A stretch of DNA of 6,308 nucleotides from Thermoplasmatota archaeon. GTDB lineage: Archaea > Thermoplasmatota > E2 > DHVEG-1. Position 1 is the first letter of the stretch, and every line of letters begins with the position of its first letter. The stretch lies in assembly GCA_016930995.1 (NCBI GenBank), contig JAFGFQ010000011.1, positions 1 to 6,308 on the forward strand, read 5' to 3'. Position numbers and translations under genes: made by a program. The notes under the pieces are model-generated. The model was not told the origin of the DNA and did not search any database. It saw only the letters and a list, made by a program, of their open reading frames with translations. Below are positions 1 through 5,610 of this stretch, piece after piece.

Positions 1-708
1 CTCAGCAAGGATATCCTCAACAGATTTAAACAACGTACTTACACCTTTGGTGTTCTTATGCGTCACAAGCGGCTCAAGGGCAGCTTGAAACTTGGCTGGA
101 GCAATAATAACCATATCATAGTCATCCGCAGCAGAAGCAGCCTGAGGCGTCTGCGGCTCTGTATAGCTCAGCTGGATATCAAAACCACCCGCGTACTGAA
201 TCTCATTATTCATAGGCGAATATCGTACTGGGTAACAGACCACCTTGACAAACGTCACCTGCACGTTCTCTTCATTCCGACCCGCACCAAGATCATAACT
301 GAACCAGGATTCAGGATAGAATGCCTCACTGTCGTAGACGACAGGATCCGTAACATAGCCTGTCAACTCACTAACTTGTGACAGGGGAACGATACGAGCA
401 GGAACAACCTGTTTTGTCAACTTCATCGAACCAATATCATGTACAGAACACATCACCTGGATATCCGTCGATCTGAAAGGAATCTGATACGTCTTGACCA
501 ACACCGGCAACACCGGTCGATCAGGTTCTGCCAGATACTCTGTCGTTCCATCAACCTGAATTTCAACGTACCCATCATGCTCAACAACAATCGGTGCTAA
601 AAAAGACAGTTGAAGGGTCTCTTGTTTCTCACCAGCGTCACTCATACCTACGACAGTCAGTCCACTCAGTATGAGTATGCCTACCACAAAATACAACATG
701 CTCTTCAT
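1..708 (-). CDS. Secreted gingipain/peptidase C25-like protein, N-terminal part (3' end outside window)
   Basis: An uninterrupted frame gives 236 residues from the ATG at 708 to the window edge, so the C-terminal part is missing. Residues 1-22 form a signal peptide (MKSM, then a hydrophobic core ending VVG), which implies export. Residues ~30-190 are beta-rich and proline-punctuated (AEPDRPVLPVLVKTYQIP), like the gingipain propeptide domain that precedes C25 catalytic domains. Residues 197-215 (YDMVIIAPAKFQAALEPL) followed by HKNTKG read like the opening of the C25 catalytic domain, where a strand is followed by 'PLVxHKNxxG'. The catalytic His and Cys would lie beyond the edge and cannot be seen, so peptidase activity is inferred from family resemblance only. 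The start is supported by GGGAGG at 716-721, seven bases upstream. A TATA box lies at 762-769. The likely role is extracellular proteolysis, with the propeptide keeping the enzyme inactive until processed. An inactive C25-fold surface protein is the main alternative. Confidence 0.8.
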   Translation of the reverse strand, partial: MKSMLYFVVGILILSGLTVVGMSDAGEKQETLQLSFLAPIVVEHDGYVEIQVDGTTEYLAEPDRPVLPVLVKTYQIPFRSTDIQVMCSVHDIGSMKLTKQVVPARIVPLSQVSELTGYVTDPVVYDSEAFYPESWFSYDLGAGRNEENVQVTFVKVVCYPVRYSPMNNEIQYAGGFDIQLSYTEPQTPQAASAADDYDMVIIAPAKFQAALEPLVTHKNTKGVSTLFKSVEDILAE

Positions 709-715
709 ATTCTAG

Positions 716-721
716 CCTCCC
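716..721 (-). promoter_or_regulatory. Shine-Dalgarno site of the C25-like gene
   Basis: GGGAGG on the minus strand lies seven bases before the ATG at 708. This is the strongest ribosome binding site in the window, and it fixes the start at 708 rather than at the in-frame Met codon three codons later. Confidence 0.75.
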
Positions 722-761
722 TTAATTTATATTGCTAGGTACATATTGATACTTTTTTTAT

Positions 762-775
762 TATTTAAAACTTTG
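762..775 (-). promoter_or_regulatory. Archaeal BRE/TATA promoter of the C25-like gene
   Basis: The minus strand reads CAAAGT followed by TTTAAATA. This matches an A-rich BRE plus a TATA box. A transcription start about 25 bases downstream, near 738-740, would give a leader of roughly 30 bases that contains the GGGAGG site. The start position is inferred from spacing only. Confidence 0.6.
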
Positions 776-878
776 TATGATTTACATTGCTCAAAGACAA
801 AAAAAATAAAAGATTCACTTTCAAAATGTTGAATGAAATAAAAAGCTCGTTTTCCGGATGAGTTTTCGCATCACAGCG

Positions 879-886
879 TTTTAATA
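879..886 (+). promoter_or_regulatory. Probable TATA element of the EamA transporter gene
   Basis: GTTTTAATA-like sequence lies about 32-39 bases before the ATG at 918. That spacing would start transcription near 909 and leave a leader of under 10 bases. The absence of a Shine-Dalgarno site directly before the ATG fits a nearly leaderless transcript. The upstream BRE region is not A-rich, so this is weaker than the other promoters here. Confidence 0.4.
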
Positions 887-917
887 GAGGCTGATGATAA
901 AACCTTTTTAGAAATCC

Positions 918-1775
918 ATGGAACTATGGTTCATCTTCTGCATCTTGGGATATACGATTGGTGCCATCGCCGGCACCTTGGATAAGTATATGATGAACCA
1001 GCGATACCACCCCGTGACAACCGTGCTCCTACGCACCTTGTTTAATGCGGTCTTTCTCAGCGCAGGGGCATTTTTGTTCCTCCACCTTCACCTCACGTCA
1101 TCACTCCTCGCCCTTGCAGCACTCCCCGCGTTCCTTCTTGCCCTTAGCTTTGTCGTGTACCTCGGTGTGCTCCAACAAAAGAACGCAACAGAGATCCAAC
1201 CGTTCTCACAATCACTTGACGTCCTGTTCATCTTCCTTGCCGCACTACTCATCTTACATGAACCTGCAACGCTCCCGAACTATCTTGGTATCCTCATCAT
1301 CGTCATTGGTGTTTATCTGGTACTAACCGACCACATCACCACCCGCCCTCGTCTTGACCGCAATCTTCTCATTATCATCGCACTTGTGCCTATCGACATC
1401 GCGTACGCACTGCTTGTGAAAACCTTCCTAGGAACTGCAGAACCAATCGCCCTAGTCATCTCCATCTACCTCATGGCTTTCCTCATGCTAGTGATTGTCT
1501 CCTTAGGACTACGACAACACCGACACAACATGATTGCTTCATTCAAACCACAACTACGCATCGTGCTGGCCGCATCCCTATGCGCAGCTGTTGCCGCAGC
1601 ATTCCTCTACACCGCTTTGTCCATGGCCAACGCCTCAAAGGTCTATCCCATGGCCGGGGTCAATTCTGTCACGGTCTTTCTTCTTGCGACCGTGTTTCTT
1701 AAAGAAAAATTCCACTGGCACCGATTCTTCGGCACCCTCATCGTCGTACTGGGTATCTACCTCATCTCATTATAA
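918..1775 (+). CDS. EamA/DMT-superfamily membrane transporter
   Basis: This 285-residue protein is very hydrophobic. It reads as two tandem EamA units of about five membrane helices each, roughly residues 1-136 and 148-285, and the length is normal for the drug/metabolite transporter superfamily. Each half ends with the typical EamA signature of an acidic residue, a short loop and a last helix of the form GxxxxxxGxYL: LHEPATLPNYLGIL (113-126) then IVIGVYLV, and LKEKFHWHRFFGTL (261-274) then VVLGIYLI. A short hydrophilic linker, TTRPRLDR (141-148), separates the halves. Members move small metabolites or drugs across the cytoplasmic membrane, usually by exchange or proton coupling. Substrate cannot be predicted from sequence. 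No Shine-Dalgarno site precedes the ATG, which suggests a short leader. The gene is transcribed alone, diverging from the C25-like gene and converging on the small gene to its right. Confidence 0.88.
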   Translation: MELWFIFCILGYTIGAIAGTLDKYMMNQRYHPVTTVLLRTLFNAVFLSAGAFLFLHLHLTSSLLALAALPAFLLALSFVVYLGVLQQKNATEIQPFSQSLDVLFIFLAALLILHEPATLPNYLGILIIVIGVYLVLTDHITTRPRLDRNLLIIIALVPIDIAYALLVKTFLGTAEPIALVISIYLMAFLMLVIVSLGLRQHRHNMIASFKPQLRIVLAASLCAAVAAAFLYTALSMANASKVYPMAGVNSVTVFLLATVFLKEKFHWHRFFGTLIVVLGIYLISL

Positions 1776-1798
1776 CTCTACTATTTGCTGTGTGTCAC

Positions 1799-1818
1799 AA
1801 AAGAAATTATTTTTTCTT
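1799..1818. terminator. AT-rich two-way termination zone between convergent genes
   Basis: AAAAGAAA at 1799-1806 faces TTTTTTCTT ending at 1818. The plus strand therefore presents a T-run about 30-40 bases after the transporter stop codon. The minus strand presents TTTCTTTT about 60 bases after the small gene's stop. AAGAAA/TTTCTT could also pair as a weak hairpin. Archaeal RNA polymerase terminates at oligo-T tracts, so one short element could serve both converging genes. Confidence 0.45.
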
Positions 1819-1866
1819 ATAACATAGGTATGTTGAGAAAAGCCATCAGTGCTACCAATGAAGTGG

Positions 1867-2115
1867 TCAGGTTTTTTGTATGAAGAACTCCTTTGGGTCC
1901 TTGGTGTTGGGTGGGTACGGAAGTATTTTGTAAACACTAATATTATAATATGATTCCTCAACGTCCGCATCAGATTTTTTCTTTTTCTTCCGCCATTTGC
2001 TCTCCTCGCTGAATAATCGTACAAAATAAGGAAATAAGGATTCATCCTCAGGCACGTCACAATCAAAAAAGGTCTGCCAACAGTCTTCCTCTTCTGCCCC
2101 TTGCCAATCGCCCAT
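1867..2115 (-). CDS. Small charged hypothetical protein (82 aa)
   Basis: I do not recognise this protein. It has an acidic N-terminal third (MGDWQGAEEEDC), an aromatic stretch (ESLFPYFVRLFSEES), a basic run (KWRKKKKK) and a tyrosine/proline-rich C-terminus ending FFIQKT. There is no signal peptide or membrane segment, so it is probably cytoplasmic. The charge pattern could suit nucleic-acid or protein contact, but that is speculation. It is supported as a gene by a near-consensus BRE/TATA at 2151-2166 and by a composition more protein-like than the overlapping frames. I chose ATG at 2115, with GGACGG nine bases upstream. An in-frame TTG at 2124 would give 85 residues and would sit almost exactly at the predicted transcription start. 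It lies downstream of the radical SAM gene on the same strand, but its own promoter argues against a strict operon. An untranslated RNA is an alternative. Confidence 0.6.
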   Translation of the reverse strand: MGDWQGAEEEDCWQTFFDCDVPEDESLFPYFVRLFSEESKWRKKKKKSDADVEESYYNISVYKILPYPPNTKDPKEFFIQKT

Positions 2116-2150
2116 CTCTTCCAACCGTCCTTATTATTTAGCTGCTATAA

Positions 2151-2166
2151 TATATAAATATTTTCA
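2151..2166 (-). promoter_or_regulatory. Strong archaeal BRE/TATA promoter of the small gene
   Basis: The minus strand reads TGAAAATA followed by TTTATATA, close to the archaeal BRE/TATA consensus. Transcription would start near 2128-2130, about 14 bases before the ATG at 2115. The box is partly symmetric, so it also looks TATA-like on the plus strand, but nothing credible starts downstream there. Confidence 0.65.
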
Positions 2167-2172
2167 TGGACT

Positions 2173-2180
2173 AAAAGAAA
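2173..2180 (-). terminator. Possible T-rich termination tract after the radical SAM gene
   Basis: The minus strand carries TTTCTTTT about 22 bases after the radical SAM stop codon and just before the small gene's promoter. No hairpin is needed for archaeal oligo-T termination. The tract is short and interrupted, so readthrough into the small gene remains possible. Confidence 0.3.
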
Positions 2181-2201
2181 TTCGAGGGACAAATGAGGTT
2201 T

Positions 2202-3128
2202 TTACAACGAAGAAATCAACCCGCGGTCATACAGCAGCGTCGCATCCAGGATTTCCCCCTGTGTTTGCGACAGAACCTCCAAAGCGCTATTCAGTATCGC
2301 AATCATATGGTTCTTTTCCTCCGGCAGCATCCCCTGAATACCGCGATACACCACGGTGTTTCCCACACGGATGTAATTGGTATGATGATCAGAAGCAAGG
2401 AAACAACCGACCACATCAAGATGCTCAAGAAACAGTTTAACTTCCCCAAGCTTCTCAAGCGGACTTGTTGGACGGTACAGTCCCGACCTCATTTTCTCCT
2501 CCAGAAGCGAGCCATGCTGCACGATAAGGGTACGGAGCCGGATAAAATCCGGTTGTATCTTATTACAGACCAGAGCAGACTGCACAGCATGCTCAGTGAG
2601 ACGGTCTTTCCCCCCAGCACCGATAAGCACATACAACGACACCTCAAGACCTGCGTCTTTCGCAGCCTTCCCACCAGCGATCATCTGCTCAGGTGTTGCT
2701 CCTTTCCGGAGAAAAGAAAGGGTGTCTGCATCACCAGACTCAAGGCCGACATGCACCCGTGTCAAGCCGGCCTTTCGCAGCTGCACAAGACGTGGGACGC
2801 CCAGTCTCTGCAGGGTCGCTGCCCGAGCATACGAGGTGATCCGTTCTGCTCGAGGAAACCGTTTCTTTATATGACGAATAATCTCCTCACCATCCTTCAT
2901 CAGCAAACTATCAGAGTCTGCAATGAACACCGCTCGTGCGCCAGGATACATGTCCACCGCAACATCGATATCTTTTTTCACATCCTGTAAGGGTCGCTGT
3001 TCAAACTTCAGACCTTTATACATCGTACAGAACAGACAGCGATTCCAAGGACATCCCCGGGAGGCACGGATGAGCGCAGACGATGCCTCATTTGGAGGTC
3101 GATAGGGCGGGAAATCATACGGACTCAT
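2202..3128 (-). CDS. Radical SAM family protein of unknown reaction
   Basis: This 308-residue single-domain enzyme carries the iron-sulfur motif at residues 26-34 (CPWNRCLFC). Its three cysteines, C26, C31 and C34, should bind a [4Fe-4S] cluster that cleaves S-adenosylmethionine into a 5'-deoxyadenosyl radical. The spacing is CX4CX2C rather than the textbook CX3CX2C. The following text, TMYKGLKFEQRPL, and the opening PPYRPPNEASS match, from memory, a stand-alone uncharacterised group in bacteria and archaea. Other core signatures are ADSDSLL (70-76) on the second strand, GLESGD (128-133), and a glycine-rich LIGAGGKDR near 173-181. The C-terminus has the SDHHTNY stretch followed by RGIQGMLPEEK, also typical of that group. 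There is no B12-binding domain and no extra cluster domain, and the substrate is unknown. The ATG at 3128 has no Shine-Dalgarno site and lies about 30 bases from a TATA element, suggesting a near-leaderless message. A 265-residue antisense frame overlaps it but is not coding. Confidence 0.88.
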   Translation of the reverse strand: MSPYDFPPYRPPNEASSALIRASRGCPWNRCLFCTMYKGLKFEQRPLQDVKKDIDVAVDMYPGARAVFIADSDSLLMKDGEEIIRHIKKRFPRAERITSYARAATLQRLGVPRLVQLRKAGLTRVHVGLESGDADTLSFLRKGATPEQMIAGGKAAKDAGLEVSLYVLIGAGGKDRLTEHAVQSALVCNKIQPDFIRLRTLIVQHGSLLEEKMRSGLYRPTSPLEKLGEVKLFLEHLDVVGCFLASDHHTNYIRVGNTVVYRGIQGMLPEEKNHMIAILNSALEVLSQTQGEILDATLLYDRGLISSL

Positions 3129-3153
3129 ATATTGTTACAGAGAAAAAAGGATG

Positions 3154-3170
3154 ATTTTAAGCTTTCTCAT
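3154..3170 (-). promoter_or_regulatory. Probable promoter of the radical SAM gene
   Basis: The minus strand reads GAGAAAG followed by CTTAAAAT, a BRE/TATA-like pair centred about 30 bases before the ATG at 3128. That distance predicts a start within a few bases of the ATG, consistent with the missing Shine-Dalgarno site. The TATA match is imperfect. Confidence 0.45.
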
Positions 3171-3225
3171 CACCGACTTTTCTGTACAAACGAGAATATT
3201 TATGGTTTTTATTCAATGAAATGGG

Positions 3226-3233
3226 TTTATAAA
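3226..3233 (+). promoter_or_regulatory. TATA box of the lipoprotein gene
   Basis: TTTATAAA is preceded by the purine-rich GAAATGGG, a plausible BRE. Transcription would begin near 3255, giving a leader of about 20 bases that contains the AAGGGG ribosome binding site. With the radical SAM promoter at 3154-3170 it makes a compact divergent promoter region. Confidence 0.6.
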
Positions 3234-3260
3234 TTCATAATAATTTACCAAAAAATCATT

Positions 3261-3266
3261 AAGGGG
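3261..3266 (+). promoter_or_regulatory. Shine-Dalgarno site of the lipoprotein gene
   Basis: AAGGGG lies nine bases before the ATG at 3276 and supports that start. The encoded KEKKQ-rich n-region and lipobox follow directly from it. Confidence 0.6.
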
Positions 3267-3275
3267 TAAAGAAGC

Positions 3276-5555
3276 ATGAAAGAAAAAAAACAATCATCAG
3301 TCATCGGTTGTGGAATAATTTTTTTCTGTTTGATGATAAGCATAGGATTACTCAGCGGATGTACCAGTAATACGGACACTGAGTCTTCACTGGATATAAT
3401 AAGCTATCCGGTGTTAAGCGAGGTTGACCACACGATCTTAAACCAAGCGTACGCGGACTACGACCAGCTACGGGAAAACCTCTCACCGGTCGAGGCACGT
3501 CAACAACTTCTGGAAAAATTAAACAACGAAACAGGAGTAGAAACCGCACAACTTGGTTTGGATGGTTATACGATTTTTGTGACCTACTCTGATGGTGATT
3601 TCACCGGGATTAACACATTTGAACTTGATGAGGAAGCAGTGCAACACATTGGGTTCAAAGGTCCAGGCTACACTTCTTTCTCAGAAAATGAGTACCTCTC
3701 AGAACACACACTTCGCTTTGACCCACCACAGTACACACCTACCCTATCCTCTAAAAAATATCCATCTCAGTCAGAGTACAACATCATCATTGTCGGACCA
3801 GAAGGAAAGACCACCTGCGAATCAAAGAAAGTCTTGATCCTTGGCCCCTGTTACTGGGAGTTCCCAAAAGAACCCACCGATAACTGCATCAATTTCTTCA
3901 AGCAACATGGATGGACCGATGAGGACCTCACGGTGAAACTGGTGTCTATCGACCCCTACTACGATAATACCGACTGTCTCAGTCTGACCCCCGCGGATTA
4001 CTTCAATTTACAGGATTACGGCATCATTTTGTTCGTCGGCCATGGTTTAGCAAAAGTCTACGACGACTATAATGACACCGGCATGTATCTTGAGTTCTGC
4101 TATCTGAACAACGCATCCTTTGTCAACAACCCTATTTTGCAGACATGGTTGGACAACAAGCAAATCTACGTTGCTGAAACCTTTACCATCGGCCAGGGAG
4201 ATTCGGCGCAATATATCTATCGAACCGCCATCCGAGGAGACCTATTACGATCCCAGATGAAAGGACCCTTGCCCTCAAGCTATGTCTATCTTGCCACCTG
4301 CTATGGAGGATTCTTCAATACAATATTCCTTGACAAGGGAGCAAAAATCGTCCTTGGATGGGACAATCTCGTCAAGGCGGTCTATGCAGATGGAAACATG
4401 GAAAATATGGTAAAAATAATGCTACAGAATGAATCCTGCGTCTACAGCGCCTATGCAGACCATGCAATCGTGAAAGGATACTGCAGTTGGGACCCGAGTA
4501 ACCCTGTGCGTGGTTTGATCCCTGCGTATAATGAACTACCAAAAAACAACAGTCCGAACGTAAACTTCGATATCTTCCCAGACCCAAGTGTCGATGCTAT
4601 CTCATTTTCGTATTACTTCCCAACCTGGGCAGACCTCAGCCTTACTGGGATCCCTGACCAGACGCATACAGTACGGATACGTGTCTATGATAAAGACTCT
4701 ACCCTGTTGATTCAAGGGGAAAAAACCATTGGCGATGAGGAAACAGAACTCGACATCACCTATATGGCAGACGTCTGTTTCCCTCCAAAAGAAGCATATA
4801 CCATTGAGATCACCGCGTTCAATAGCATGAACCAAGAACTGACCAGCAGTGAGATAACCGTGACGATGGATGTCGGCAGAAACAGCCTGCAAAAACAACT
4901 CCAGCAGAGCGGGGGTCTGACCATTATGTTCCCTGACGACGCTGAGACAGGAATGCTTGATGCAAAACGAACGACCTGGACGTTGATAATTGACGCGAAA
5001 CTCCAGAACAGACCAAACGGCCATATCCTCTACGTCTGGGATAGCAGCGGTGATAGCTCGCTTGGCGGGTTTGGGTACTTCAAACAACAACATATCGAAC
5101 TTACCGACGATGATTCAATCAGTTTTTATTCCAATGGGACCGGGGAGGACGGCACCATCATCCCAATCACCTGCTCAGCGTTTCTCCTCAAAGGTGATGA
5201 TACGCGAGAACCTCTTGGGACCGACTCAGCAGACATCGAAGTCTATAACCCGACCCAGCTGTACGAACTCTGTTCAAACCCAGATGGAACTGAAGGTCTC
5301 CGACTCGGTTCCGGATCAAGTTGGACCTTCTATATCGTCGACCATGGACCGATGTATGGAAACCAATTCTTCGCACGAACAGGTGACCAAATACGCGCTT
5401 ACTGTGATTACGCTGGGTATATGGGTGAAGGATTCTCCTATGACATTTATATTAGAAAAGGAGTTCTTGATGGTTCCCCTGGGGAAACCCAACTCATCGT
5501 CAGTCAAAGCGAGATACAGGATGGGTTAAATAAAATCGTCACAATAACGATTTGA
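3276..5555 (+). CDS. Lipoprotein with predicted caspase-fold (clan CD) cysteine peptidase domain and beta-rich C-terminus
   Basis: This 759-residue protein begins with a lysine-rich n-region, a hydrophobic core and a lipobox, LLSGC, with C29 as the predicted lipid-modified cysteine. It should therefore be anchored on the outer face of the membrane. Residues ~30-165 are an unrecognised leader region. Residues ~168-400 look like a caspase-type alpha/beta domain. Strands NIIIVGPEG (169-177) and KKVLILG come first. YGIILFVGHG places a candidate catalytic H256-G257, and VYLATCYGG places candidate C342. GAKIVLGWD (355-363) with a following YAD helix resembles the post-cysteine strand of C25/CHAT peptidases. 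The 86-residue His-to-Cys gap is long for clan CD. Residues ~438-759 form about three beta-rich, Ig-like segments, probably for adhesion or substrate contact. Several N-x-S/T sequons fit a surface location. Peptidase activity is inferred, and an inactive scaffold is possible. It may share transcripts with the next gene, 55 bases downstream. Confidence 0.8.
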   Translation: MKEKKQSSVIGCGIIFFCLMISIGLLSGCTSNTDTESSLDIISYPVLSEVDHTILNQAYADYDQLRENLSPVEARQQLLEKLNNETGVETAQLGLDGYTIFVTYSDGDFTGINTFELDEEAVQHIGFKGPGYTSFSENEYLSEHTLRFDPPQYTPTLSSKKYPSQSEYNIIIVGPEGKTTCESKKVLILGPCYWEFPKEPTDNCINFFKQHGWTDEDLTVKLVSIDPYYDNTDCLSLTPADYFNLQDYGIILFVGHGLAKVYDDYNDTGMYLEFCYLNNASFVNNPILQTWLDNKQIYVAETFTIGQGDSAQYIYRTAIRGDLLRSQMKGPLPSSYVYLATCYGGFFNTIFLDKGAKIVLGWDNLVKAVYADGNMENMVKIMLQNESCVYSAYADHAIVKGYCSWDPSNPVRGLIPAYNELPKNNSPNVNFDIFPDPSVDAISFSYYFPTWADLSLTGIPDQTHTVRIRVYDKDSTLLIQGEKTIGDEETELDITYMADVCFPPKEAYTIEITAFNSMNQELTSSEITVTMDVGRNSLQKQLQQSGGLTIMFPDDAETGMLDAKRTTWTLIIDAKLQNRPNGHILYVWDSSGDSSLGGFGYFKQQHIELTDDDSISFYSNGTGEDGTIIPITCSAFLLKGDDTREPLGTDSADIEVYNPTQLYELCSNPDGTEGLRLGSGSSWTFYIVDHGPMYGNQFFARTGDQIRAYCDYAGYMGEGFSYDIYIRKGVLDGSPGETQLIVSQSEIQDGLNKIVTITI
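5533..5553 (+). terminator. Perfect 7-bp hairpin overlapping the lipoprotein stop codon
   Basis: AAATCGT (5533-5539) and ACGATTT (5547-5553) are exact inverted copies around a seven-base loop. The second arm runs into the TGA stop at 5553-5555. Only a weak T-rich stretch (ATTATTTC) follows, so it may stabilise or attenuate the transcript rather than end it. The chance origin of a 7-bp stem in AT-rich DNA is not negligible. Confidence 0.35.
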
Positions 5556-5594
5556 ATTATTTCACATAACAAGAAAAACAATTATACATCTTAC

Positions 5595-5599
5595 GAGGT
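5595..5599 (+). promoter_or_regulatory. Shine-Dalgarno site of the ICMT-like gene
   Basis: GAGGT lies eleven bases before the ATG at 5611 and supports that start. A leader containing it implies transcription from upstream of 5590, either from the lipoprotein message or from a weak TATA-like stretch in the 55-base gap. Confidence 0.5.
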
Positions 5600-5610
5600 T
5601 TGATAATAAA

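Noticed and set aside
58..381. A 107-codon plus-strand frame at the left edge
   Set aside because: It is antisense to the C25-like gene, whose frame is open over 236 codons with signal peptide and Shine-Dalgarno site. The plus-strand translation is arginine-rich and featureless.
725..733. A TATA-like GCAATATAAAT on the minus strand near the C25-like gene
   Set aside because: It would place transcription start inside the coding region, after the Shine-Dalgarno site. The TTTAAATA at 762-769 has the right distance and a better BRE.
849..867. Two GTTTTC copies 13 bases apart in the 709-917 gap, considered as an operator
   Set aside because: Six-base repeats in a T-rich stretch occur readily by chance. 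They are not aligned to a convincing promoter position and have no inverted symmetry.
887..911. A mini-frame MIKPF preceded by GAGG just upstream of the transporter start
   Set aside because: It is in frame with the transporter but stops at 909-911. The GAGG-to-ATG gap is only three bases, and the predicted transcription start lies within or after it, so it is probably not translated.
1770..2066. A 98-codon minus-strand frame overlapping the small gene and the end of the transporter gene
   Set aside because: The composition is not protein-like, it overlaps the transporter stop region, and it starts inside the better supported 82-residue frame, far from the promoter at 2151-2166.
2193..2990. 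A 265-codon open frame on the plus strand opposite the radical SAM gene
   Set aside because: It lies wholly antisense to a gene with clear radical SAM motifs. Its translation is rich in R, H, Q and S with no recognisable domain, and no proper promoter spacing or Shine-Dalgarno site supports it. Long antisense frames are expected from the codon bias of the true gene.
4602..5093. A 163-codon minus-strand frame inside the lipoprotein gene, and a 179-codon plus frame at 4990-5529
   Set aside because: Both are shadows of the continuous 759-residue lipoprotein frame. Neither has a promoter or recognisable domain.
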